Source of the DNA: Euglena gracilis
Taxonomy: Eukaryota; Euglenida; Euglenophyceae; Euglenales
Assembly (NCBI GenBank): GCA_039621445.1
Contig: CP154955.1
Span: 15,250,465-15,314,464 of the forward strand
Direction of reading: 5' to 3'
Length of the DNA stretch: 64,000 bases
The position numbers were made by a program, and so were the translations under genes. Positions 34,470 to 45,621 of this stretch are shown here, one piece after another. Numbering within the stretch: position 1 is the stretch's first letter; each line of letters starts with the position of its first letter. The notes under the pieces are model-generated. The model did no database searches and was not told the origin of the DNA. It was given only the letters and a program-made list of their open reading frames with translations.

Positions 34470-34622
34470 ATTACACGTTGAGATGCAACACAAAATCGTT
34501 CTGTTGTGACGGTTCCCGTGTTGAAACGACATTTGCAAGCAAAATTAGCTGGGTAACGGGGATGTGCCAAGGAGACACATTTTCTCCAATCTTCAAATCA
34601 AATTTACAAATCACTTCCCACA
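34470..34622 (+). pseudogene. Reverse transcriptase fragment
   Basis: The frame contains GSRVETTFASKISWVTGMCQ followed by GDTFSPIF, which fits reverse transcriptase motif B and its upstream strand (V..NG..S..F....G..QGD.LSP.LF). It differs from the LINE at 17-22 kb (GVQQGDPCGPAAF), so it comes from another retroelement. No catalytic YxDD is present and a GT microsatellite follows directly. Confidence 0.5.
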
Positions 34623-34637
34623 GAAGAGATGCAAATG

Positions 34638-34664
34638 TGCGTGTGTGTGTGTGTGCGTGCGTGC

Positions 34665-34698
<34 letters not shown>

Positions 34699-34775
34699 GT
34701 GCGTGTGTGTGTTGTGTGTGTGCGTGTGCTTGCGTGTGTGTGTGTTTGGTATTGTATGCATGGGTGTGTGTGTGG
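34638..34775. repeat. GT/GTGC microsatellite
   Basis: Imperfect (GT)n with interspersed GTGC. Cys/Val/Arg or His/Thr open frames here are artefacts. Confidence 0.95.
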
Positions 34776-35560
34776 ATGTGTGACGTGCGGGTGTGGGTTC
34801 GCGCGCATCTGTAACACAAATCAACTGGCATCGGCCATTCCAGAGACTCTTGAAAAGAACCAACGCTTCAGGGCCCCCTTGACCCAGTCCAAGGGAGTAG
34901 GAACAGGCATCGCCTTCAGCTTTCGGGCTGGAGGCAGAGACGAACGGCCTGGGCTGCCAGGCAACCCCACCACTTGGGCGGCCGCCATTTAACGAGAATA
35001 TCTGGGGTTCATTTATTCTGTGTCTGGAGCATTGTGTTTAGCTTTTTGGAATTTTCCATGTTTTTGGTCCTGGAATTTGGGTTTCTGATCTTTATGGTTG
35101 AAGTCGGAGTGTGTTTCGTTCACAATTCTCTTAAAAATTCTTATATAATTAAGAAATTTTGCATGCAATTTTCGTGGGAATGCCTGTGACGCTTTTTCTT
35201 GCAACTTCTCCTGCGTCGGTTCATCTGGTGTGTCCCTTCCTGCATCATGCTGAGTGGACCAGGCTTGATGGCTGGCACTGATCCAGTGGACTTACTGCAA
35301 AACCGGGGTAACTGAGCTGATATGCAAGAAAAGATGTGCTGGTCACACCCTTTGATCAGAACAGGCTCATGCTCAACATTGCACCCCAGGAGTGCCCATC
35401 TGAGTGGCAACTTTCCAGGGGGCAAATCGCGACCCCACGAAATTTCAAAACTGCCTTTTTCTTGCGTGGTGATGAATAGAAATGCTGTTGAACACCATGG
35501 ATTCTGCCGAAAAATGCATGTTGCAAAAAATAAAATTGACAAATCAGACGCCTGTCGCCC
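34776..35560. other. Intron sequence without recognisable element
   Basis: Ordinary mixed sequence. I see no further exon. Confidence 0.4.
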
Positions 35561-35566
35561 CCTGGC

Positions 35567-35695
35567 CTGGTCTGGGGCGAGCTCCGTGAGCTGCCCAAAG
35601 AAGAACTCGTCGGAGATGGGGACGGACTTGTAATTGAGGAGCAGCAGCACTAGGGGGCCCATCGTCTCCGAAACTTTGCTGTAGGAGAGTAGAGG
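35567..35695 (-). CDS. Multi-exon membrane gene, exon 4 (3' limit uncertain)
   Basis: Acceptor CCCTCCAG|CCT at 35,695, phase 0, in agreement with the preceding exon. The peptide runs YSKVSETMGPLVLLLLNYKS, then VPISDEFFFGQLTELAPDQ. The hydrophobic core may be a short membrane segment. No GT lies in the right place to end the exon. I stop at 35,567, where protein-like sequence fades. Possible GA or GC donors exist just beyond. Confidence 0.6.
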
Positions 35696-36105
35696 CTGGA
35701 GGGAGTGGCCAGGGGTGGCTGTGTGCATTCTGCAGAGTCGAGTGTTTGGCTGAGCGGACCGGACACCTTTTCTAGGTTCAGCCCAAAATCGTTCATTTTT
35801 ACGCACATGAACAAAATATGCACACACAAATAATTCGTGATTTGTCAGCGTTGAAGGTAAATACTGGGAAACCAACTCTCCCCTTGTTGCAATGGTCACA
35901 GCAACAGATGTATTGCATCTGCTTCAACTTTCGCATTTGGATTTGTTTGTTGGGAATTGTGTCCTTCCCAAACATGCCAGCTCTCTCTGGAACAAGCAAA
36001 CAGCAGTTAACTGGGTGCTTTCTTCTGTGCAAAAAAATAGTTGCCTTGGCACCTATAGATATTGCCCTTCCCACACTGGTGAATATGCTCTTGTGTGAAA
36101 ACTAC

Positions 36106-36270
36106 GATGCAGAGGCAGTGGGCCCACAGCACAGCACACCACATCATAGTGAAGGCCCCGGGGACCCGGTTGCCGATGCCCGCCCCCGTGACCGCATCGA
36201 TCAGACCAATGATGCTGGCGAACGCCAGCCACAGGATGAAGACCACCAAGTAGATGGCCTGGGGGACTGC
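36106..36270 (-). CDS. Multi-exon membrane gene, exon 3
   Basis: Acceptor GGCAGAG|GCA at 36,270 and donor ATC|GTAGTT at 36,106 give exactly 55 codons, phase 0 on both sides. It has two strong membrane helices: AIYLVVFILWLAFASIIGLI and, after DAVTGAGIGNRVPG, AFTMMWCAVLWAHCLCI. The donor intron carries AT and AAT microsatellites on the far side (36,366-36,535). Confidence 0.7.
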
Positions 36271-36360
36271 CTCTGCCGCATGCAAAATGGGCTGGGGGAA
36301 ATGCAGAGGTGCGACCCTTGGCCAATTTGACTTGTGAAATTCGAACCGAATTATCAGGGA

Positions 36361-36368
36361 GAATAATA

Positions 36369-36411
<43 letters not shown>

Positions 36412-36499
36412 TAATAATAATAACAGCAACAACAACAACAACAATAATAATAAATAATAATGATAATAATGATGATGATAGGGATAATAATAATAATTA

Positions 36500-36534
<35 letters not shown>

Positions 36535-36535
36535 A
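36361..36535. repeat. AAT, CAA and AT microsatellite complex, intronic
   Basis: (AAT)n at 36,366-36,415 and 36,441-36,500, a short CAACAACAA stretch between, and (TA)n at 36,507-36,533. Confidence 0.95.
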
Positions 36536-36784
36536 CAACCTCCCCTGAGGACCAACTTTGGACACCCAAAAAATAAACCCCCCACCGAATGGGGATTTTT
36601 TTTGAAGACTGGGGAAGGGCCCCCCCCCCCACACCCAAAGAGGGGTTGCAGGGGACCCAGTTTTTTGTTGTCACTGTTGAGGTCATTTTTTCCCTGGCGA
36701 AAACAGAGGCCACGACAGCCCGACTCCAACCCCCCCAGGGGGTCTGGCATATACAGATATACCCACATACAGACAGACATGCAC

Positions 36785-36870
36785 ACCAAACACAAACACA
36801 CCCCCACCCCCCCCCCCACCCACCCAAGTAAAAAACCCACCCACCCACCCACCCACCCACCCACCCACCA
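36785..36870. repeat. CCCA minisatellite
   Basis: Runs of ACCC and CACCC, including about nine CCCA/CACC units at 36,835-36,872, in intron sequence. Confidence 0.85.
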
Positions 36871-37329
36871 ACACACACAGAATACCCACCTACCCTTCCC
36901 ATCCAAGGGGGTTCAACCCTGGAAAAAAAAACCACCCTGCCTCTCATTTGCACTTTTTGTGGCATGTCCATCCCCCTGGTAACATGTTGCCCCAGAAAAA
37001 TCGGTGCTTTGCTGGCAGTCTCCTGCCACAAACCAGGAATACCCTTCCTTTGGCTCCAACAACAAACAAGCCAACACCGGACAACACCGAACAAAGCTGT
37101 TGCCCAGATGGCTCGCATTTTTAGCAGAACTTTTGAAGACAAAAAAAACACACTTTTAAAAAAACCAAAACATGAAACAGCGAAAGGAGTTACGCAAACT
37201 GACCGCCAACCAGAACATTCCTATTGGGACAACTTCATCCACCTTCCCCCCATCCTTCTGGTTCCATAATTTTGCGGTGTTATGTGTCAGGATTTGTCGC
37301 TGGAGGTGCTTGCTCAGAATTCAACTCAC

Positions 37330-37431
37330 AACGCCTTCAGGGATGTGCTCAAGAGGCATGCCCCCGCCTCCAGCAAACACCTGGAAGAACACCTTAGCAT
37401 ACTTCTTGACTAGCGCCTGGAAGGACTTGCT
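37330..37431 (-). CDS. Multi-exon membrane gene, exon 2
   Basis: Acceptor ACATCCCAG|AGC at 37,431 and a near-consensus donor GTT|GTGAGT at 37,330 bound 34 codons in phase 0. The peptide is amphipathic and basic at first (SKSFQALVKKYAKVFFQVF), then a Gly-rich turn and PLEHIPEGV. In-frame junctions exist with both neighbours. Confidence 0.7.
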
Positions 37432-37499
37432 CTGGGATGTGTGCACCCTCGCAGGGCAGACTGCACGCCAAAGCAACCCGCACTGCCATGTGCATTCCT

Positions 37500-38165
37500 G
37501 ATCCCCTCCCCCCCCCCAGATGTCACTGTCACCAGCTGGGCCTGAACGGAATACCGTGATTAGGGACTGCCACAACTCATGGGCAGGGGGGAGTAATGAC
37601 CAGGGGTTTTTTTATAAGACCGAGGGCCCCCCCCCACCCACCCACCGGCCCGCCCCCCCCCGGGGGGGGGGGTCCCGGGGATCCCAACCCGCTTTCCTCC
37701 GAAAAGACCAAAAATTGCGAAAAAATGCTAAAAAAACAGCACCTTTTCAAAAAAAATTCGGCGCTTTTGGCGCTGAAAAGTATATCCGCGTGTGTGCAAC
37801 GTTGCCTGTAGTCACTTTGAAAAGTGGGCGCAATGCCATCCACACACCATCATTTTTGGTGCCAGAAGCAAAGACATCTGATTTGGGTTACAGTTCAATG
37901 AATAATTGCAAGACCAAGAATACCATTTTCGTGCTTCTGAGTCTTCGGTGTTTGGCGCCTATACAAAACCATCCATCTGCTGAGATCAGGTCCCCCGGGG
38001 GAGCCCCCCAGAGGGGTAGGGGGGGGGGGGCTCAGCCGGACCCACCCAGGGTCCAAGACTTAAAAAAAAACCCTGGTGATGACATATGGCTCAGCGTCAA
38101 GAAGGTGACTGTGGGGGGGATTCACTGCATTTTTTTTGCACTGCATTCAACCCTGGGCCCCCGCT
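37500..38165. other. Intron sequence; GC-hairpin module
   Basis: Palindromic C/G run at 37,651-37,673 and a TCGGCGCTTTTGGCGCTGAA hairpin at about 37,758. This is the same module type as at 12.5, 22.9, 52.3, 53.7 and 60.1 kb. Confidence 0.5.
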
Positions 38166-38170
38166 TGCAC

Positions 38171-38225
38171 GCCAGCTAGCAGTCCCTCCCCGAACACCTG
38201 GAGGAAGCGCTGAAGCCAGGGGATC
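38171..38225 (-). CDS. Multi-exon membrane gene, most upstream exon found
   Basis: Acceptor GGGAAAG|G at 38,225 and donor GGC|GTGCAAG at 38,171. One completing base then 18 codons (IPWLQRFLQVFGEGLLAG), phase 0 out. It is short, so individually weak, but in frame with the next exon. The 5' exons are not visible. The 10.7 kb element starting at 38,536 lies immediately upstream and may sit in an intron of this gene or in its 5' flank. Confidence 0.45.
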
Positions 38226-38535
38226 CTTTCCCGTGCAGGGAACTTTGAAAGGCGATGAAGATTATTATCTGTGTTGATGGATAGACGGTCGGCTGGGGTG
38301 CGATGAACCTTGACCTCCACTGTGAAGACTTCTGATTTTTTATGGAACTCTGGCTTAGGTCAAAACAACCTGCATCCCACGATGTGCGGCTACTCTGGGA
38401 GCATCCCTTGCACCTCCATTTGGTCCACCTCTGGTTTGTTGGGTTCTGGTTGCTGACAGATCGACTCAACCACCACCAGCAACCAACGATTACCCAACCA
38501 CAGGACAGAAAGCACATCGTCACAAGAAATAGAAA

Positions 38536-38570
38536 CTTAGACGGCCGTGAAGGCACTTAAGGGTTTTTTT
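38536..38570 (+). repeat. Left terminal inverted repeat
   Basis: Starts CTTAGACGGCC, ends in GGGTTTTTTT. It pairs with 49,188-49,222. Confidence 0.92.
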
Positions 38571-39940
38571 GACCAAAAACGGGGTTGTCCGCAGTTTTGA
38601 GACCAGCCGAGACAACGGACCTGGTCACAATCTGCATGCGCCCTGGGTGAGGGTCCCGCGTGCGCATGTGCGACCGGGAAGGCACCTGTGATTCAGCAGT
38701 TTGAAATTCCTTAATGAAATGAGTCCCCCCGGAAGATCTGCACCGCCTTCCTCTCTGCAGCCCTCACAATGGCCGGTGCCCTACCGTCCCTGTAGCGCGA
38801 CCGTGACCGCGCAGTCGGCCATCTGTGCGAGACGGGCTCTGTCGACTGTTTGGGATACATGGCTCAATGTGGGTGGGGTGTCAGCTTACCACCGGGGTGC
38901 AAGACGCGACAACCCGTAGACCGGACACCCCCGGCAGACGTGTGGATGTGCCGTGTTCTGCGTGAGTCCAGCGTGGGTGGCTGTGCACATCCTGTGCGGG
39001 ACGTGTTAGGCGGACAGTGCTGCAGCGATGTGTAGGGGCAACTTCCTTCAGGATGGCGAAAACACATCCGACCAACACCTAGCGGGCACCAGCAGCCTGA
39101 TCGACAGGGGTGTCCGGATCAGCAGACACATGCCGTGCATCCCAGCCGGTTCCAAACCTGCGGATGGGTGAGGGGAGAACGACGATCGTCTCGTGCGCAG
39201 GTGCGCTCCAATTTGCTGTAAATTTAAAAATATGAAAAATTGGTCGCAGGTGCGCGTGAGGGACACGGTGTACGTTGGACTTTGGTGTGAGCGAACCGGG
39301 TTGAATCGTACCTGAGACTGGTGAGAACGGGACAAAAAAAAGATTACGCTTCCGGTCATCCAATGGGCCTCCCGCATCGGAATACAAGACCCACGACAGC
39401 ACGCCAAACTGTTACGACCAACGCAGAGCCACCACTCGGTCTTAGGCACAACACTGCCGTGACGAGCCAAAAATACACCCCGAAACGAGACAGAGACACG
39501 TCCGCCGTGCGCAGCTGCGCCAGGGCAGACACTCTGCGTTCCGCTTGTACTGTGCACTCTGAACTCAGAACCAGGCGCACCTGCGCTTGGTTCCAGTGCT
39601 CCGGGGTGTAAAACGGTGTGGGCACGCACACGCAGGCCGTGTGTGAGGGTGTCACTGTCCGTTTGAGAAGCACGAACCGTATATGCGACAGGGTTTGTTG
39701 TCTGCACTCAGTCCAGGCAACGCGTGCGCACCTGCGCCTGAATCTCACCTGTTTTTAAAATAGGACGGTACTAGGCGTACATGCGCACGGACTGCCAGGG
39801 TGACGGGTGCAAAGGTCTGTGGAATGGGGCACGGAGGCGGCCCGTGAAGACACCCGCGGATCAGTTGGGGTGCCAGGATTGAGCTACCAAGGGTCACTGT
39901 TGGTGTGCCACGGTGACGTAAGCCAGTGACAGAGCCCATC
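38571..39940. other. Left subterminal region of the 10.7 kb element
   Basis: Largely non-coding, with four exact GCGCASSTGCGC palindromes at 39,195, 39,509, 39,575 and 39,726 plus variants at 38,662 and 39,244. It presumably contains the ORF A promoter. I see no TATA-like signal that I would defend. Confidence 0.55.
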
Positions 39941-39950
39941 TCGGGCCCAA

Positions 39951-42704
39951 GTGTGGTCAGGCGCCACTGTGCAGCGTCGACCTCGCTTCGTCGCCTCATC
40001 CCCGTCCCCGTTGCCCTCGTTGTCCCGGCCGCCCTGCGCCCTCTCTGCCGATGTCGAGCTCCACCCGCCGGGCCGCGGCATCCGGCAGCGTGGGACGCAG
40101 CGGTACAGCGATGCGCAGCGGCAGGCGACGGACTTTGGCAAGGTGATGGGTGAGCTGGCGGCGCGGCACCTGGCCCGGACGTTCGACGAGTTCGTCCGGG
40201 GCGTGCTGGCCCCGCCGGAGCACCACCTGCTGCCGTTCGTCACGCACGTGGCGTACATGCGCCGGCCGCTGCGGACGCGGGGCCGCGGCACACTGCTGGA
40301 GGAGCTGCAGCGGAACCCCCGGCGATGGAGTACGACGAGGCTGCTGCAGAACGCCTGGGCGTACTACCGCATCGCCCGGGACGCGTCGTGCCCGCGGCAG
40401 GACCAGCCCCACGTGCCCGCCGGCGACGTGCCGATGGGGTGGACGCGGGCGGTGTCCCGCTACCTCCGGTCCGCCGGCATCCGCCCCGAGGCGCCGCTGT
40501 GGGACGCGGCGGTGCGGCGGGAGCTGGCGGCCCAGCGGCTGCGGCAGCTGTGGGCGGACATGGAGGGGGCGCACGTGGTGGTCTGGTTCGACAACCTGTA
40601 CCGCCAGCGGTACGTGACCACCCCGCGGGTGCCCCACGCGTCCTTGAACGGCACCATCATGGCCGTGATGCGCCGCACGGACCCCGCCGCCGCGCGCCGG
40701 GAGCCCGCCCCGGCCCTGCCCGCCGTGCGCGTGCTGCTGGCCGACGCCCCGGCGCAGCGGGGCTCGTACCGGTGGTGGAGCGAGTCCCTGGCGGCCTTCG
40801 CCCGCGGCCCGCTGCTGGACCTCCTCGCGCGCTGCCGCGGCCCGCTGGAGGAGGCGCAGTTCCGGGTGCCCCTCGACGTGCCCCGCGAGAACGCCTGGTC
40901 CCCGGTCTGGCGACCGTTCAACCTGTGCGAGACGGTGGTCGGCGCGCAGGTGGGCCTGCTGCAGACCCTCCGCTTCCTCCGGGAGAACGTGCTGCCGCAG
41001 GTGGCCGGCCCCGTCGTCGTCCTGGCGGACGAGAACATCTGGTACCGCGCCGCGCGGCTGCGGTACGGCCAGCTCACCGCCACCCGCTGGGACCTGGCCG
41101 CCACGTTCGACCGGCTGCCCCTGCTGTACGGCGTCTGGCACCCGTACAAGCAGCTGCTGCACGCCCTGCACCGCCGCTTCCTGCCGTTCTACCTGTTCCT
41201 GCAGAACGGCACGCTGGAGGTGACGGGCCGGCCGCGGTCTCCCTACGCCCCCGTGCAGACGCTGGAGCGCTGGCTGGGCGCGCTGCTGCTGGTGGGCGAG
41301 GAGGAGCGGGCGCAGCTGCGCGCGTGGCGGGAACGGGTGGCGGCGCGGGTGGGGCGGGTGGAGGCGGAGGGGCGGCGCTGCGGTCCGAGCGCGCGCAGGT
41401 GCGCCCGGGGACAGCGGGCGTGCCGGGCGGAGGGTCCGGCTTCGTGGGGCCCCTGCAGGTGGCCGGAGCGTCCGGGCAGGCGGCGGAGGAGGAGCTGCGG
41501 CAGGGGTGCCTGGCGCTGCAGCGGCTGTGGACGGAGGCGGCGGTGGTGGACGGCTGGCGGGGACCTGGTGGAGGTGTGGGCCCCGGCCGCCCTGGTGCTG
41601 GGCTGGATGGTGCGGTCCTGCAGCTGGGACGGACGGGCCGCGGGCAGCGGCTGGCAGGCCCCGCGAGGCGCTGCAGACGGCCCTGCTCATGCTGGTGCAC
41701 CTCGAGGTGGACCTGCCGTCGGCGTCCCCGCCGGCCCCCGCCCCCTGGGCCGACGGCCACCCCCCGCCCGAGGCCGCCGCGGCCGTGCTGGCGGAGCTGC
41801 GGGCCGCGGAGCGCGGCCGCCCGCCGTGGGCCCGGGCCTCCTCGGAGTACGTTCTGACGGTGTCCTGCGCGCTGCTGCTCTGTACGGAGTGGCACGACCG
41901 CCTGCCGGCGTGCTGCTACTCCGAGGAGCTGAACGAGGCCGCCATCAGCCGCCTCGGGAGGGCCCTGAAGCAGCACCCGCAGTCGCAGTCCTTCAACGAG
42001 GCGATGGACCTCTACATCGCCGTGCGGCCGGGCACCCCGGGGGCCAAGCGCATCGGCGCCGGCGGCGTGGGGCGGGAGTGGGTGGCGCAGTCCACAGAGC
42101 GGCTCCGGGAGCTGCTGCTGCGACGCTGCGCGCCGCGGCGGAGCGCACCTGCGCCCGGCGGAGCGGTCGCAACGTCCTCCGCCGCGGCGGATCGGGGCGG
42201 TCGCGGTCGGGCACCGGCGTCCGGCGCCGCCCAGCCCGGCCAGGTGCCGGCGGGGTCCACCGCTGCGGCGGGCTGGGTGGCGCCGGAGCTGGCCGCCAAG
42301 GTTGTCCCGTACGTGGAGCGGAGCGGGGCGAAGGAGTGCGTGCCCCAGGCCGCGTGGCCCTCCTGGTGGCGGCCCCCGCGGACGCCCGCCGCCGCCCCCC
42401 GACCGCCGACGACCTGGCCGATGTGCTGCGCCGCAGCCTGCTCCTGATGCTGCGCGACGAGGAGCCCTCGCGGCCGACGCGGCGGCGGAGCTGGACCTGC
42501 TGGCGGCCCGGCAGCCGGAGGCCGCCGCCGCGGCGCTGCGTGCGGAGTACGCCGGCGTGCCAGTGCCGGAGCGCGCCCCCAAGCCCCGGGCCACGGGCCC
42601 GCGGCCGGCCCACTCGGTCCCGCGGCCCGCGATCGGCGGGCGTCCCCGGCCGCACCGGTGTGGACCCAGGGGCCGCCGACTGTTGGCCGGTTCACAGTGT
42701 CCGC
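39951..42704 (+). pseudogene. ORF A, possible RNase-H-fold transposase, frame-broken
   Basis: One frame is convincingly coding from near ATG 39,951 to about 41,390 (about 480 residues). Numbered from that ATG, a hydrophobic strand ends in Asp (VVVWFDNLYRQRY, D214), a second strand ends in VVVLADENIWYRA (D360, E361), and about 35 residues later comes YGVWHPYKQLLHALHRRF (H397). Strand-D, strand-D/E and a W-H segment resemble the layout of DDE-type transposases, most like the fungal DUF6589/KDZ-type group, but I infer this from motif order only. Beyond 41,390 protein-like sequence continues while hopping frame near 41,565, 41,665, 42,325 and 42,475. It includes CCYSEELNEAAISRLGRALK and a conserved-looking AMDLYIAVRPGTPGAKR stretch. 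The likely end is near 42,700. The start could be the internal ATG at 40,146 (MGELAARHLARTFDEF). The frame hops mean decay, unseen introns or base-call errors. Confidence 0.6.
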
Positions 42705-42709
42705 CTTAG

Positions 42710-44054
42710 CAGGCAGCTGGTGCCCCGCCGGGACGTTGTTTTGGGTTGCACGCACCGCCTCTCGGTACGTCACGTCCCTCCCGGGGCGACTGTCAGGCGC
42801 AGCTGCGCACGCTTTGGTTTGGAACGCATCCTCCGTGTGTCTGACAGAATTCACGCGCACCTGCGCACGCTCCCCCCCCCCCCTAGTCAGTCGTTTGTGC
42901 CGGTCCAAACCCGCCCTATCGCAGACCGGTGAACGTACGACCTCCGTGGGGCGGGCGTGCCGCAAACCAGCCCCTGGGTTGTCCCTCCATCGCAGATGCG
43001 CACGCCGTGCGTAACTCCTCCCCCTCCCCCCCTTCTGTCGCTGGGCTGTGTCCACTCCGGCACCCAACCACTGCCGTCGTGCCCCGGAGACCTAAGCCCG
43101 CCGCCGCCGGCGGTGCGGACGCAGCGGCGCGCCCGGGCCACCGGCGGCCACGATCGGGCGCTGCGGCCCGGACCGGCACGCCGACGGCTGCGGGGTCCTC
43201 CGTCGCAGCTGCGCACCCACACGCCGGGGCTGTCCCGCAGCGGTGGTTCACCCGTGGTGTGCCAGCCGAGCAGCAGATCGCCCTGCGGCCGCGGCGCGAC
43301 CGGTCGGCGGAGCCGACGGGTCCGGCGACCCCGTCCGGTGCGGCTCCCAGCCTGCGGCGCCATCACTTCGGCGGTCGCGTGCGCGCCGCCCCCACCCCCT
43401 CCGCCGACTCCAGCGGCGGCGGAAACGTGTACCTCCCGGACCAGCCGCCCGGGCCAGAGGAGCACTGAGGACGCGGCGGGTCGGCGGTGGGGGCGGGGAG
43501 TGGCGCGGCCCCGGACTTCCACCCCTGGGGAGGTGCTGCCGGTCTCCGTTGTTTGTGTTTCTCCCACACTGCGTGGTTTCGGATTCTGAAAGATGGCGCG
43601 GATAGCCCTTGATTGCTAGAATACCCCGCCCCCGGTCGCCGGACCCAACGGTGCCCGGAATGGGGAGTGCGCCCCCCGGACGGCGGGGCGTCGGAATCTC
43701 CGGGCTCGCGATCGAGATCCGCGACTTGAGGACTTTTGTGAAACCGTTCTGTATTCTGGGGTTTTCGCCGCCGATAGGACCTCACAACTTCCCAAAACTG
43801 TGGATCCGGTTGTAGGCGGTCAAAACGGACCGGGATCCCAATTCGGCGGACGTTCACTGTGAAAGTCCCTGTTTTCGGCAGTTTGGGGGGGTGTTCCGGC
43901 CGATCCTGGGGCTTTTGGCCTGGGCAGCTTTCCTCCACCAGGCCGGGGGGTGCGGACAAGGGGGGCGGGCCCGGCGGCGGGGGGTTTGGCACCCCCCACC
44001 CGAAATCGACATTTCGATCATGCCCTCTCCCTGCCCAGGTTTGCACCATGTGAG
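42710..44054. other. Spacer between ORF A and ORF B
   Basis: GC-rich with two exact palindromes (42,797 and 42,855) and variants at 42,990 and 43,203. Long frames exist on both strands (for example 42,929-43,465 plus and 42,887-43,567 minus) but they overlap, change character and show no domain. I leave them uncalled. Confidence 0.4.
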
Positions 44055-44586
44055 ATGGAGGAGGGGGGGGCGGCCCCCCCAGCTGAGGGGTCCGCGGCGG
44101 CCGGGGGCCCGCAGGCCGGGGTCCCGGCGGAGGAGGCGGAGCGGACAGAGAGGAAGGAGAAGGGGATGGAGAAGGAGAAGGAGCGCAAGCGCAAGCGCCC
44201 CCAGCCGCTCGTCCCGTCGGGGGTGGAGGACGTGCGGCGCTTCGTCGAAGGCTGGCGGGATAACGACGTCGGCTGCCTCGTCATCGACGAGGACCTGACC
44301 AAGGGACAGATATGTCCCGTCCGGCAGGCGGCGGTGGAGGAGAAATACAACGCCCTGGTGGTGAGGAGGCGGGGCTGCGGGCGATGGAGGCGGCGAAGCC
44401 GGGCCTGACGGTGAACGGGCTGCAACGGCTGCGCACGCTGCTGACGCCGGGGGCGAGGGCGGCGCTGGTGCCCACCCTCCTGCAAGCCCGCCTCCGCCCC
44501 AAGGACCTCGACAACGCCATCGGCCGCGGCGCAACCCCTACATCGCCCCCCAGATCCGTATGCCCACCCATGCCCTTGCCGTGGTG
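44055..44586 (+). CDS. ORF B exon 1, charged N-terminus
   Basis: ATG at 44,055 (MEEGGAAPPAEGS) opens a frame with an E/K/R-rich stretch (ERTERKEKGMEKEKERKRKR), then a more ordinary domain (VEDVRRFVEGWRDNDVGCLV, IDEDLTKGQICPVRQAAVEE). Near 44,358 the sensible reading moves one frame (EEAGLRAMEAAKPGLTVNGL and onward), so one indel is implied. The exon probably ends at a GTGAAT donor near 44,586. The intron that follows (to 44,744) holds a GCGCACCTGCGC palindrome. No domain recognised. Confidence 0.5.
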
Positions 44587-44744
44587 AATTCTGGCACAAG
44601 GGGTTGGCTCTGTGTGTCACCCTCGCACACACCTGCACACCAATAGCTCTCTTGGCAAACTCAAATAGCGTGCGCACCTGCGCGCGTCGTACACACCCCT
44701 CTTGGCTCCATTCACCCTGCCTCCACCCCCACCCCTCTCTGCAG

Positions 44745-45370
44745 TCGCGGACCACGTCGCCAAGGCGCGGTTCATGGCGGCGGTCCCCACCCCGGCGCTG
44801 ACGGTGCGGCTGGGCGGGTGGCGGTGGACGCCGGCGAGCGAGGCCCCGGGCTGGGACTCCCTCATCGCGGCGCCGGTGTGGGTGGAGTCCAAGTGGGACG
44901 CGGCGCGGAAGCTGGTGGCGCAGCCGCGCCAGATGCCGGAGGTGCGCGCGGTGCCGAACGTGGCGGCGCTGAAGCAGCTGGACGTCCCCGTCGGCGAGGA
45001 GGGCCGGAGCCGGACCTTCCTGTACCCGGCGGCCGGGGACCTGCCGGCGGTGGCGGCGGCGTGCCGCATCCGGGCGGCCTTCCTCCTGGTGCAGCCGCCC
45101 CCGGAGCCGGCGCTGCAGCTCTGCCCCCAGGCCTGGGGGCTGGTCGAGACCGTCCCCGTGTTCGTGTGGGGGCGGCCGGGGCGCGTCGCTGCCGCGGTCG
45201 CCACGATCCAGGGCCGCGTTGAGGAGCGGGCGCGGCGGGACATCGACGTGTGGGTCCGGGAGACCACGGTGCGGCAGATCGGCGCGAGCCGCAGCGCGCT
45301 GGCGAAGCGGCAGCTGACCATCCTCCACGCCGGCGGGGTCGACCTCACGCGGGTGTGGATCCCCCCCAGC
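44745..45370 (+). CDS. ORF B exon 2
   Basis: Acceptor CCTCTCTGCAG|T at 44,745 and donor AGC|GTTGGG at 45,370. Two completing bases then 208 uninterrupted codons, phase 0 out. Protein-like throughout, with Trp and hydrophobic spacing (LGGWRWTPASEAPGWDSLIA, WGLVETVPVFVWG, RRDIDVWVRETTVRQIG). Beyond the donor the frame degenerates into the palindrome-bearing intron. It joins in phase with exon 3. No family recognised. Confidence 0.65.
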
Positions 45371-45621
45371 GTTGGGCAGACCCAAATCCCCCAGGCGCAC
45401 CTGCGCCCGGGGGATTTTTTTTGCGTTCCGCCGCGTCCGGAGCAAGTGGGGCGCACCTGCGCGCGACACCCCCCTCCCCTCTTCCCCACACTTCTCCGGA
45501 CTGGGGTTTTGGTTTCACTGCTGGGCATGGCTTTGGCATGGCTTGTGTGCCTTTGTGTGGCTTGCCGTGCGCACCTGCGCCTGTCGCACACCGTCCTCCC
45601 TTTTCCGCCCCCCACTCGTAG
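45371..45621 (+). other. ORF B intron 2 with three palindromes
   Basis: GT at 45,371 and AG at 45,620-45,621, about 250 nt. Three exact GCGCACCTGCGC copies at 45,395, 45,451 and 45,569 lie within this one small intron, the densest cluster in the element. Confidence 0.65.

Noticed and set aside
39996-42594. Long minus-strand and alternative plus frames over ORF A (up to 564 codons)
   Set aside because: They are GC-driven shadows. Only the frame from 39,951 shows strand-like hydrophobic patterns and acidic motifs.
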